Positions 22,884 through 29,640 of a stretch of DNA of 32,298 nucleotides are shown here, piece after piece. The stretch is taken from assembly GCA_022651245.1 (NCBI GenBank), contig JALCQM010000033.1, forward strand, positions 1-32,298, in the 5' to 3' direction. Source of the DNA: Lactobacillus sp. GTDB lineage: Bacteria > Bacillota > Bacilli > Lactobacillales > Lactobacillaceae. How positions within the stretch are numbered: the stretch's first letter is position 1; each line of letters begins with the position of its first letter. Under the pieces are notes generated by a model, which saw only the letters and a program-made list of their open reading frames with translations, was not told the DNA's origin and ran no database searches. The position numbers were made by a program, and so were the translations under genes.

Positions 22884-24003
22884 GCTCCGCATCTATCCGA
22901 ATGTCACGCAACGAATTCAATTTGAGCGTAACTTTGGTATGTGCCGGTTCGTTTGGAATGAATTGCTCAATATGCAGACCAAACGTCACGAAAATGGCGG
23001 TAAGTACCTCAATGAATTTAAGATGAACTATTTACTCAAGCCACTCAAGCAAGAATATCCATGGCTAAAGGAAGCTGACGCAACTAGTCTCTTGGGGGTT
23101 AGCCACAATTTGCATCTAGCCTTTCAAAAACTATTCAAAGAACACGCTGGTTACCCTAAGTTCAAAGCAAAGCGCTTTGCGCGTCCCGCTTACCGGTCAA
23201 ATGCTGTTAACGGCAACATCGTCCTTGTAGATGATGCCCATATTCGGTTACCAAAGGTCGGTGTGATTACATTCCGGGCTGGGCAATTACCCGATGGTAA
23301 GATTAAGACCGCTACCGTTGTTCGGAGTCGCACGGGTAAATATTACGTGCTGGTTGTCGCAGAGGTTGAAGTTGCAGCTTGGCATAAAACTAAAGCGTTG
23401 GCAGGCATTGATATGGGCATAGCCGACCTTGCAATCACAAGTGACGGGAAGAAGTACGCGACTAAACGTTTCGACAAGGCGTTAGCCAGGAAAAGGCACT
23501 ATTGGGAGAAGCGCCTCGCCCGTCGCCGTCGTCAAGCTGAAAAGGAAATTGCTTGGGACAAACAGCTCAAGGTTAGCGCACCACGGCAGTTGAGTGATTT
23601 CAAAAATTACATGAAGGCTAAGACGATGGTGGCGAAGTACGGTGAGAAAGTCGCCAACCAGCGTCGAGACTACTTGCAGAAGATAAGCACTGAACTCGTG
23701 TCTAAGTACGACGTGATCAAACTTGAAGACCTGAAAACCAAAGGCCTTTTGCGTAATCATAACTTAGCACGGGCAATCGCTAATCAATCATGGCGTGAAT
23801 TGCGGCTTATGTTGGAATACAAAGCGGCCTGGTATGGGAAACAAGTCGTCGTTGTATCCCCATACAAGACATCACAACGATGTTCGGCATGTGGCTATGA
23901 CGATGGTAAGCACGAACTAGAAGTCCGTGAGTGGACGTGCCCACAATGCCATAGTCACCATGACCGTGACATCAACGCTGCTAAAAATATTCTAGCAGCT
24001 TAG
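22864..24003 (+). CDS. tnpB: TnpB RNA-guided endonuclease of the IS200/IS605 element
   Basis: 379 aa, complete. RuvC residues D183 (AGIDMGIADLAI), E288 (IKLEDL) and D369 (DRDINAAKN). Zinc ribbon C340/C343 and C359/C362. Starts inside tnpA (overlap 20 bases). Its omega RNA should be formed by the region downstream (to 24146) and the guide by the following ~16-20 bases, which belong to the toxin gene end. Confidence 0.92.
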   Translation: MTLKTFKLRIYPNVTQRIQFERNFGMCRFVWNELLNMQTKRHENGGKYLNEFKMNYLLKPLKQEYPWLKEADATSLLGVSHNLHLAFQKLFKEHAGYPKFKAKRFARPAYRSNAVNGNIVLVDDAHIRLPKVGVITFRAGQLPDGKIKTATVVRSRTGKYYVLVVAEVEVAAWHKTKALAGIDMGIADLAITSDGKKYATKRFDKALARKRHYWEKRLARRRRQAEKEIAWDKQLKVSAPRQLSDFKNYMKAKTMVAKYGEKVANQRRDYLQKISTELVSKYDVIKLEDLKTKGLLRNHNLARAIANQSWRELRLMLEYKAAWYGKQVVVVSPYKTSQRCSACGYDDGKHELEVREWTCPQCHSHHDRDINAAKNILAA

Positions 24004-24146
24004 AAACAAACAATTGGACCGTTAGGGTTGCTGGCGCGGGACGCGCCTTGGTCAATAGCCGTAACCTCTGCACAAAAAGCTTAGCGCTAGATGTGTAAGT
24101 CAGCGGTGTTCCCAGAAGCTCGGTCATTTATGGCCGAGTAGTTCAC
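24004..24146 (+). ncRNA. Putative omega RNA scaffold (right end) of the IS200/IS605 element
   Basis: Non-coding region between the tnpB stop and the element end, with strong helices (GGCGCG / CGCGCC near 24032-24051; CTCGG / CCGAG near 24119-24138) and terminal AGTTCAC. This layout is standard for TnpB guide RNAs; the 5' limit may lie inside tnpB. The guide would start at 24147. Confidence 0.6.
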
Positions 24147-24250
24147 TTGTCGTTTGAAATTGCTGTGATGATCACAACCACGAATTCGAGTAAGGTAATG
24201 ATAAAACTACCGAACGCGAGCATTAACATGATTGCATCAGCAACCGACAT
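24143..24250 (-). CDS. Holin-like type I toxin peptide, copy 2, with IS-derived stop codon
   Basis: 35-aa hydrophobic peptide: MSVADAIMLML, AFGSFIITLLEFVVVII, then TAISNDK. It belongs to the small single-helix membrane toxins (Hol_Tox/TxpA/BsrG-like). ATG 24250 has AAAGGGGG 7 bases upstream. The intact copy ends with a charged DDEKNRR tail; here the frame runs into the IS right end and its TGA lies within GTTCAC, so the native C-terminus is replaced by NDK. The promoter (TGC-TATAAT, 24361-24353) and leader are retained, so expression is plausible. Too short for routine gene finding. Confidence 0.7.
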   Translation of the reverse strand: MSVADAIMLMLAFGSFIITLLEFVVVIITAISNDK

Positions 24251-24352
24251 CAACAAGGCACCCCCTTTCACTTAGCCTTTGTTGATCGCCCATAGGCCAC
24301 CACCTCACAGTGTGATTGGATTTGCCAACCGTCATTAACTTTCTGCCTGTTG

Positions 24353-24361
24353 ATTATAGCA
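24353..24361 (-). promoter_or_regulatory. Extended -10 promoter of toxin copy 2
   Basis: Minus strand TGC-TATAAT (24361-24353). The leader of about 95 bases contains an upstream ATG frame and a GAGGTGG site, both also present in copy 1. Confidence 0.65.
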
Positions 24362-24450
24362 TATGAAGTTGCACTTATTATCATATAATAAACATTTATT
24401 TATTAATATATGCAAATAAAGTTCATTTGAATTAAAGGCGGACATGCCAC

Positions 24451-24503
24451 GAGTGAAGGCCCTTGCCAATCCCAATTTACGGGTTCAGCAAGGGCCTTCA
24501 CTC
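24451..24503 (-). terminator. 16-bp perfect hairpin downstream of deoC
   Basis: Arms GAGTGAAGGCCCTTGC (24451-24466) and its exact complement (24488-24503), 11 bases after the deoC stop. There is no T run, so it may act as a 3' stabiliser or a weak terminator. Confidence 0.6.
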
Positions 24504-24513
24504 ATGTCAATAT

Positions 24514-25215
24514 CTAGGCTTGTTGTGCTTGCGCTAGCGCCTCCACGATGGCCACCCCGTGACTAGTCCCGATCCGCTCAGCCCCTGCATTGATCATTGC
24601 CAACGCGGTGTCCAAGTCGCGAATGCCCCCGGCCGCTTTCACCTTGACGGCGTCGCCGACGACGGCTTTCATCAAGGCCACATCAGCGACCGTCGCGCCA
24701 GCCGTGCCGAAGCCAGTGGACGTTTTCACGAAATCTGGCCGCACTTCACGCGCGATCGCACACGCCGCCCGCTTTTGCTCATCAGTCAGGTAGCAGGTTT
24801 CCAGGATCACCTTGAGCAAAACCTGTCGCTGATGGCAAGCGGTCACCATCTGCTGCATTTCATCACGAATATACTCGAGATCGCCATCCTTGAGCTTGCC
24901 GATGTTAAGCACGTAATCGATCTCGTCGGCGCCATGCTTGATCGCATCCGTCGCCTCGAACACCTTCGTGGCGATCGTCGTCTGTCCCAGCGGAAAACTG
25001 ATCGCCGCCCCGACGTGCACATCCGTGTCCGCCAACGCAGCGTGGCAAAAGGCCACCGGCACCGAATTGATCGCGACCATCCGAAAATGATGCGCGCGCG
25101 CCTCGTCACAAAGCTTCTGCAGATCCGCCTCCTGCGCATATGCCTTCAAAAACGTATGATCGATCATCTGCGCCATTTGGTCCACGCTGAGTTGCGTCGC
25201 TGTGATATTTGCCAT
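24514..25215 (-). CDS. deoC: Deoxyribose-phosphate aldolase
   Basis: 233 aa. Cleaves 2-deoxyribose 5-phosphate to acetaldehyde and glyceraldehyde 3-phosphate in deoxynucleoside breakdown. Schiff-base lysine K164 in FVKTSTGFG, second lysine K193 in KVKAAGGIR, and D100 (DEIDYVLN) are in place. GGAGG lies about 9 bases before ATG 25215. It stands alone, without the usual deoB/pdp partners, and is bracketed by the two type I toxin-antitoxin copies. Confidence 0.95.
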   Translation of the reverse strand: MANITATQLSVDQMAQMIDHTFLKAYAQEADLQKLCDEARAHHFRMVAINSVPVAFCHAALADTDVHVGAAISFPLGQTTIATKVFEATDAIKHGADEIDYVLNIGKLKDGDLEYIRDEMQQMVTACHQRQVLLKVILETCYLTDEQKRAACAIAREVRPDFVKTSTGFGTAGATVADVALMKAVVGDAVKVKAAGGIRDLDTALAMINAGAERIGTSHGVAIVEALAQAQQA

Positions 25216-25249
25216 TCGCTTGTTCCTCCCATCAGTTGGTAACGCATTC

Positions 25250-25279
25250 AGTGTACCCGGTCAAAATCTGGCTTGTCAA
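25250..25279 (-). promoter_or_regulatory. deoC promoter
   Basis: Minus strand TTGACA (25279-25274), 18-base spacer, TACACT (25255-25250), about 35 bases before the ATG. Confidence 0.7.
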
Positions 25280-25453
25280 ACGGGTCAGTGATGGGAAGCT
25301 GTGCTTTTTTGTCAAATTCGCGCTATTTTACATAAAGAGGCGATTTTCGTCTAGAAAGGTAAAACGACCTCAGCGGGAAGATTATCGTCACTCCAGTTAG
25401 TCGTTAATAGTAAAAATTTTATTTATTTTATGCAATCATTGATGAAATCAAAC

Positions 25454-25483
25454 TTGTCTTTTTCCAGGTCACCATGCTATAAT
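25454..25483 (+). promoter_or_regulatory. Extended -10 promoter of antitoxin RNA copy 1
   Basis: TTGTCT (25454-25459), 18-base spacer, TGC-TATAAT (25475-25483). Confidence 0.75.
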
Positions 25484-25489
25484 GAGCAC

Positions 25490-25606
25490 ATAAAGAGCGG
25501 TGTGCTATGAACATACCGCTCCATGCAGACCGTTTTTGACGGTTGGTATTTAAACAATGAGATAAAAACCGTCACTTCGGCCAAGAAGTTTATCGACGGT
25601 TTTTTT
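25490..25606 (+). ncRNA. Type I antitoxin antisense RNA, copy 1
   Basis: About 117 nt: hairpin AGCGGT / ACCGCT, hairpin ACCGT / ACGGT, then an intrinsic terminator (ACCGTC / GACGGT, T run 25600-25606). Its 3' end overlaps the last 17 bases of the convergent toxin ORF and, presumably, the toxin mRNA 3' end, the geometry of TxpA/RatA and BsrG/SR4. Expected action: pairing with the toxin mRNA to block translation and trigger decay. Promoter and terminator are seen; RNA size and action are inferred. Confidence 0.75.
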
Positions 25607-25793
25607 CGTCATCTAAAATTGCTTTTACGATCACAATCACAAGCTCAAGTAAGGTAATGATAAAACTACCGAACGCGAGCATTAACATGATTGCATCAGC
25701 AACTGGAATCAGCGAGGCACCTCCTTCACTTAGAGTTTGTTGATCGCCCATAGGCCACCACCTCACAATGTGATTGGATTTACCAACCGTCAT
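25590..25793 (-). CDS. Holin-like type I toxin peptide, copy 1 (start uncertain)
   Basis: The open frame gives 67 aa, but the toxin domain is the C-terminal part: ADAIMLML, AFGSFIITLLELVIVIV, then KAILDDEKNRR, one membrane helix with a charged tail. The ATG at 25793 is only ~11 bases from the predicted transcript start and has no ribosome site. The ATG at 25751 (MGDQQ) has GAGGTGG. The best site, AAGGAGG, is inside the frame, opposite the ATG used by copy 2, but here that codon reads ATT (with CTG before it). Toxin-gene identity is firm, start is not. Overlaps the antitoxin RNA tail to tail. Confidence 0.75.
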   Translation of the reverse strand: MTVGKSNHIVRWWPMGDQQTLSEGGASLIPVADAIMLMLAFGSFIITLLELVIVIVKAILDDEKNRR

Positions 25794-25810
25794 TAACTTT
25801 CTGCCTATTG

Positions 25811-25819
25811 ATTATAGCA
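25811..25819 (-). promoter_or_regulatory. Extended -10 promoter of toxin copy 1
   Basis: Minus strand TGC-TATAAT (25819-25811). The AT-rich upstream stretch TTTATTTATTAATATATGC is shared with copy 2. Confidence 0.7.
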
Positions 25820-25965
25820 TATGTCGCTCAGTGGGAACTCATATTATAGATATTTATTTATTAATATATGCTGCCGATTGGCGGATTTTTCGTGATAGTT
25901 TGCTAAATAACGATGATACTACGCCACGCAGCCCGCTTAACGATCGCTAGCACGCCATCGTAAAT

Positions 25966-25999
25966 GCTAGACCGTCACTTCTGCACCAAAGTTGACGGT
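25966..25999 (+). repeat. Worn third copy of the antitoxin terminator hairpin
   Basis: Reads ACCGTC-ACTTCTGC-...-AAGTT-GACGGT, closely matching the terminator of antitoxin copy 2 (CACTTCTGC, GAAGTT, GACGGT) but without a T run. No promoter or toxin gene is nearby, so this looks like a relic of a third locus. Confidence 0.5.
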
Positions 26000-26134
26000 A
26001 CCTGACAACCGCTGGCCCTCACGCCTATGCCTAGCGGATACTTTTGCTCCCGCCAGCGGACTAGCCTCGGTCTGATTCTCGCACTTTATAGATTTTGACG
26101 GCACAGCGGCGCCAGTTTCACCCATACTAGTGGA

Positions 26135-26204
26135 GCAGGTCACTTCTGACCTGCGACTCAACACGCTGCCGCGGAATCCTCTACCTCCGCGGTGGCCTTT
26201 TTTT
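26135..26204 (+). ncRNA. Structured module A: hairpin plus intrinsic terminator
   Basis: Perfect 8-bp hairpin GCAGGTCA / TGACCTGC with CTTC loop (26135-26154), then a terminator CCGCGGA / TCCGCGG (26169-26175, 26186-26192) with seven T (26198-26204). No ORF precedes it on this strand, so it probably ends a small RNA that starts somewhere in 26000-26135. No confident promoter. Confidence 0.5.
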
Positions 26205-26247
26205 ATATTTTCTGATGAGTTCTCGCGCCTTGGTTCAGGTACAGTAT

Positions 26248-26338
26248 CAGTGTTCAGGTAATACTGAACACTGCGCATCTACTGATGGCGTCCATTCACG
26301 CCAGAAACAGACGGCTTCGAGCGTCGTCTGTTTTTTTT
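26248..26338 (+). ncRNA. Structured module B: two hairpins plus intrinsic terminator
   Basis: Perfect 10-bp hairpin CAGTGTTCAG / CTGAACACTG (26248-26257, 26264-26273), 6-bp hairpin TGGCGT / ACGCCA (26286-26303), then terminator ACAGACG / CGTCTGT with eight T (26307-26338). The bases after the T runs of A and B are alike (TTTATATTTT then TGATGAG or TGGTGAG), hinting at tandem duplication. No ORF; promoter not clear. Confidence 0.5.
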
Positions 26339-26385
26339 ATATTTTTTGGTGAGCAAGATGATTCGATGTTCGTTATAGTAAAAGC

Positions 26386-26512
26386 ATGTTAGGTTCCCCT
26401 GACCTAACATCAATTGAGAGGTCTCCCAAGCTCTCAATTACGCTGACGCGTTTTGTGTCAGTGTCGCATTCCAAGTGTGCTGAGGAAGCCGTCCGCCGGC
26501 TTCCTCTTTTTT
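26386..26512 (+). ncRNA. Structured module C: serial hairpins plus intrinsic terminator
   Basis: 9-bp hairpin ATGTTAGGT / ACCTAACAT (26386-26410), 9-bp hairpin AATTGAGAG / CTCTCAATT (26412-26439), a weaker GCTGAC / GTCAG helix, then terminator GAGGAAGCCG / CGGCTTCCTC with six T (26482-26512). TATAGT at 26374-26379 is a possible -10. It could be a free small RNA or a terminated leader ahead of the surface protein gene, which has its own promoter candidate at 26532-26560. Confidence 0.5.
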
Positions 26513-26531
26513 ATGGGTCAATTTATAGTTG

Positions 26532-26560
26532 TTGACGCCTTGGTAACGGTAATTTGGAAT
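26532..26560 (+). promoter_or_regulatory. Candidate promoter of the surface protein-galU operon
   Basis: TTGACG (26532-26537), 17-base spacer, TGGAAT (26555-26560), in an AT-rich stretch after the module C terminator. Confidence 0.45.
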
Positions 26561-26608
26561 AAAATTAAATTATATTTGTTTATTCAATTAAATGTCAGGA
26601 GAGTCATC

Positions 26609-28120
26609 ATGCAAAAGAAATGGACCATCAGTTCCGCCTTGTTCGCCGGTGTCGTTTTATCCGGCTTAGCACTCCAACCCCAAACGACCCATGCGGACAC
26701 GGCAACGCCAACCGTGACTACGAACACCACCACGACTTCAGAAGCCGACTCGACGGCCGCAGCGGCTGAAACCACTGCTTCCGTTGCCGCCACCAGCACC
26801 GCTAGTGACATCGCCAGCGATGCCCCGGCCGCAACGGCGACGACCGCAGCCGATGCCACCGTGACCAGTGCTGCCGCTGCCAGCAATAGCGGCAAGGCGG
26901 CCGCGGCTGGGGACGTGACGACCCGCGACGACAACAACGCCTCCGTCAGCTACTTACCTGCCGATCAAACCAGCATGACCACCGGCACAGCGGATTCGAT
27001 TGCCGCCTCTGCCGCCAGCCAAAATGTCGGGAGTGATGCGGTCGCAACGGTCACAGCAGGCACTGATGACGACGACCAGCCCAATGGGTACAACTCGGTC
27101 ACGATCGGTAACCGCTCCACGGCCAGCTCTGCCTCCTCGACCGCCAGCATCAACCTTGACACTGGCCTCGACGCCAACACGTTACTGGCTGGCGACGTCA
27201 AGCACTACGGTGAATTCACCGATGGCGGCTGGCAGATCAATACGTTGACGATGACTGATGGCATCAAGCCGGCCGAAACCACCAGCTACGAGCTAGACGT
27301 GACGCCGATCGTCAACGGTGACGCCACAGAACTGGTGTACACGATCGCCTCTGGGGTCAAGGTCTATATCACCAAAGGCAACATCTCCGACGATGATGCC
27401 GGCTTGTTGACCCACCACTACATCCCCGGCGCCAACTTAACCGTCACCATTTTTGGCAACAGCGTCTTCAACGATATCACCCAGACGCGGGTCACGACCG
27501 TCGATGGCAACGGCCAAACCGGGCGCGGTTACATCAACGTCCCGTTCACCTTCCATTATTACGACGCCGACAACAAGCTCGCTACCGGGATCTTGAATTT
27601 TGTCAACACGAAAAAGGCGACCACCTCGGATTCGTCGACCACGGATAGCAGCGCTAGCAGTACGGCCAGCGACGCCAGCAGTGCCGCTAGCTCCAGTAGT
27701 ACGGCGGCTAGCAACGCCAGCACCGGCAGTAGCGCCAACAACAGCGCTGCCGGGAGCACAGCCACATCCAGCAACGCGCAAACCTCAACGGCAACCGGTA
27801 CGACGACGACTACGAGCACCACGAATCCGCAAGCTGCGGGCCAATCGATTGCTAACGTTGCCACCACTTCGGCACAAATGAGCTCTGCCCAAGCGGCGAC
27901 CCCGCAACAAACCAGCTTGTCGCAAACCGCGGTCACGGATGCCTCCACCGCAGCCGCTGCCTTGACGGCCAGCTCTTTGGCAGCCAAGAGCACGCGCACC
28001 AGCCTGCCCGACGCTGGCGACGACATTAACGCCGACCTTTTGCTCGCTGGGACTTTGGTCACCGGCTTGGTTGGCCTGTTAGGGGTCACCAAGAAACGCC
28101 GCGACGATGAGGCCCGGTAA
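26609..28120 (+). CDS. Cell-wall-anchored surface protein, Ala/Ser/Thr-rich, LPDAG sorting signal
   Basis: 503 aa from ATG 26609 (TCAGGAGAG upstream). Signal peptide (MQKKW, hydrophobic [15 protein letters not shown], cleavage near THADT). Long low-complexity Thr/Ala/Ser stretch (~30-200), a compact central domain (~200-330, with [40 protein letters not shown]) not recognised, a second Ser/Ala/Thr stalk, then LPDAG at 466-470, a hydrophobic helix and a KKRR tail. LPDAG is a variant of LPxTG, so sortase attachment is likely but needs a tolerant sortase. Its TAA shares one base with the ATG of galU, so the two are translationally coupled. Confidence 0.8.
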   Translation: MQKKWTISSALFAGVVLSGLALQPQTTHADTATPTVTTNTTTTSEADSTAAAAETTASVAATSTASDIASDAPAATATTAADATVTSAAAASNSGKAAAAGDVTTRDDNNASVSYLPADQTSMTTGTADSIAASAASQNVGSDAVATVTAGTDDDDQPNGYNSVTIGNRSTASSASSTASINLDTGLDANTLLAGDVKHYGEFTDGGWQINTLTMTDGIKPAETTSYELDVTPIVNGDATELVYTIASGVKVYITKGNISDDDAGLLTHHYIPGANLTVTIFGNSVFNDITQTRVTTVDGNGQTGRGYINVPFTFHYYDADNKLATGILNFVNTKKATTSDSSTTDSSASSTASDASSAASSSSTAASNASTGSSANNSAAGSTATSSNAQTSTATGTTTTTSTTNPQAAGQSIANVATTSAQMSSAQAATPQQTSLSQTAVTDASTAAAALTASSLAAKSTRTSLPDAGDDINADLLLAGTLVTGLVGLLGVTKKRRDDEAR

Positions 28121-29004
28121 TGAAAGTGCGCAAAGCGGTCATTCCCGCCGCTGGCTTGGGCACGCGCTTTTTGCCTGCCACCAAGGCCTTAGCCAAGGAA
28201 ATGCTGCCGATCGTCGATAAGCCAACGATCCAGTTCATCGTCGAAGAGGCGAAGGCTTCGGGTATCGAAGACATTCTGATCGTCGAAGGCAAGTCGAAAC
28301 GCTCGATCGAAGACCACTTCGATTCGGCACCGGAATTGGAGCAACACCTCCAAGCCAACCATCAAGACCGGCTGCTCAAGCTAGTCCACGAGACGACGGA
28401 CATCGGGGTGAACTTGTTCTTCGTGCGCCAACCCTATGCCAACGGGTTAGGGGATGCGGTCCGCCTGGCGAAAACCTTCGTCGGCGAGGAACCTTTTGTC
28501 GTGATGTTAGGCGACGACGTGATGCACGACACGGTACCTTTGACCAAGCAATTGATGAGCGTCTACGAGCAAAACCACGCGTCGCTTGTGGCGGTCAAAC
28601 CAGTGCCGCACGAGGATGTCGCCGCCTATGGGGTGATCGCGCCTATCGCCGAAGTCAGCCCTGGCTTGTTCAGCGTCCGCGATTTCGTCGAGAAACCGAC
28701 GCCCGCAGACGCCCCTTCCGACTTGGCCATCATCGGCCGCTACTTGCTGTCGCCCGAGATTTTTGATATTTTGGACCGGCAGCCAGTCAGCGCCGATCAT
28801 GAAGGCCAATTGACCGCGGCGATCGACACCTTGAACAAGACGCAGCGCGTTTTTGCCTACCGCTTCGACGGTGAGCGTTACGATGCGGGCGACAAGCTCG
28901 GCTTCGTCAAAACCACCATCGAGTACGGCTTAACGCACCCCGAGATCCAGGCACAGCTGCGCGCCTACCTTTTGGCCAAAGCCGCAGAACTTGCCGGTAA
29001 GTGA
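28120..29004 (+). CDS. galU: UTP-glucose-1-phosphate uridylyltransferase
   Basis: 294 aa. Makes UDP-glucose from UTP and glucose 1-phosphate for exopolysaccharide, glycolipid, teichoic-acid decoration and Leloir metabolism. Recognised by [19 protein letters not shown] at the start, [33 protein letters not shown] and [17 protein letters not shown]. The start overlaps the surface-protein stop by one base with no separate strong ribosome site, implying reinitiation. Pairing of galU with a surface protein and a lipoprotein suggests an envelope-biogenesis operon. Confidence 0.95.
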   Translation: MKVRKAVIPAAGLGTRFLPATKALAKEMLPIVDKPTIQFIVEEAKASGIEDILIVEGKSKRSIEDHFDSAPELEQHLQANHQDRLLKLVHETTDIGVNLFFVRQPYANGLGDAVRLAKTFVGEEPFVVMLGDDVMHDTVPLTKQLMSVYEQNHASLVAVKPVPHEDVAAYGVIAPIAEVSPGLFSVRDFVEKPTPADAPSDLAIIGRYLLSPEIFDILDRQPVSADHEGQLTAAIDTLNKTQRVFAYRFDGERYDAGDKLGFVKTTIEYGLTHPEIQAQLRAYLLAKAAELAGK

Positions 29005-29016
29005 ATGGAGGTCATT

Positions 29017-29550
29017 ATGAAAAAAACTGCCTTATTGGCGATCATCCCCTTGCTCTTCACGCTGGCCGCGTGTGGGCAAGGCAAAAAAGCGACCAGCAGT
29101 AGCTCGTCGCAAAAAACGGCCGTATTAAGCAAACAATATACCACGACCCAACTCGAAAAGCGCTACGGCACAATCGTTGACGCGGTCGTCAAGCCGCTGG
29201 ACATGGCGAGTTACGAACGCCCGACCGCGGAGATCAAAGCTAGCGTGACCAAGCAGCTAGGCGTCATCGACGAGGTGCGCCTACAACTGGACGGTAACAA
29301 CAGTCAACCAGATGAAACCCAGGCCTTGATCACCTTGGCGGATGACGGCAAGACCATGCTCAACGACATGCTCGGGCAAGACCAGAAGAAATATAACGCC
29401 TCTGCGCAAACCTTCATGTCTCAAACCACCACGGTCAGCAAAAAATACTTTGCCGGCAGAATGCCGCAAAGCGTGCTCACTTACAGTGCGCGGATGCGCA
29501 ACCAGGTCTCCTCAAGCGCAAGTAGCAGCTCGAGCGCGTCGCAACAATAA
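29017..29550 (+). CDS. Lipoprotein of unknown function
   Basis: 177 aa from ATG 29017 (ATGGAGG upstream; the longer frame from 29005 lacks a site). Lipoprotein signal: MKKTALLAIIPLLF then lipobox LAAC with the modified Cys at 19. Ser-rich spacers at both ends (SSSSSQK; SSASSSSSASQQ) frame a helical, charged domain (TTQLEKRYGTIVDAVVKPL; QAQTFMSQ-like region). Anchored outside the membrane. Third gene of the galU operon, 12 bases after galU, closed by the terminator at 29566-29599. Function not recognised. Confidence 0.75.
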   Translation: MKKTALLAIIPLLFTLAACGQGKKATSSSSSQKTAVLSKQYTTTQLEKRYGTIVDAVVKPLDMASYERPTAEIKASVTKQLGVIDEVRLQLDGNNSQPDETQALITLADDGKTMLNDMLGQDQKKYNASAQTFMSQTTTVSKKYFAGRMPQSVLTYSARMRNQVSSSASSSSSASQQ

Positions 29551-29565
29551 ACGCCGATACTTAAA

Positions 29566-29599
29566 AAAATCCCAGCCTCTGCCTAGAGTCTGGGATTTT
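29566..29599. terminator. Bidirectional terminator between galU operon and 29641 gene
   Basis: Perfect arms AAAATCCCAG / CTGGGATTTT (29566-29575, 29590-29599); usable from both convergent operons. Confidence 0.8.
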
Positions 29600-29640
29600 G
29601 CTTGTTATTGGGGATATTCGAGCTGAGCGGCCCGAGGCGG

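Larger units (their letters stand above)
22326..24146 (+). mobile_element. Complete IS200/IS605-family element (tnpA + tnpB)
   Basis: Left end: nested hairpins GGGCAA / TTGCCC and CACGT / ACGTG (about 22329-22371). Then tnpA, tnpB and the omega-RNA region. Right end: hairpin CTCGG / CCGAG followed by AGTTCAC (to 24146), a typical right terminus. No terminal inverted repeats or target duplication, as expected for this single-strand mechanism. Comparison with the intact locus at 25490-25793 shows that the element lies between antitoxin terminator and toxin 3' end, after a TTTTTTGAAT-like target. The left boundary is uncertain by a few bases. Confidence 0.85.

Noticed and set aside
22000..26600. 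CRISPR-like array because of recurring hairpins and repeats
   Set aside because: The repeats are long, few and correspond to duplicated toxin-antitoxin loci and terminators; there are no short regular repeats with spacers.
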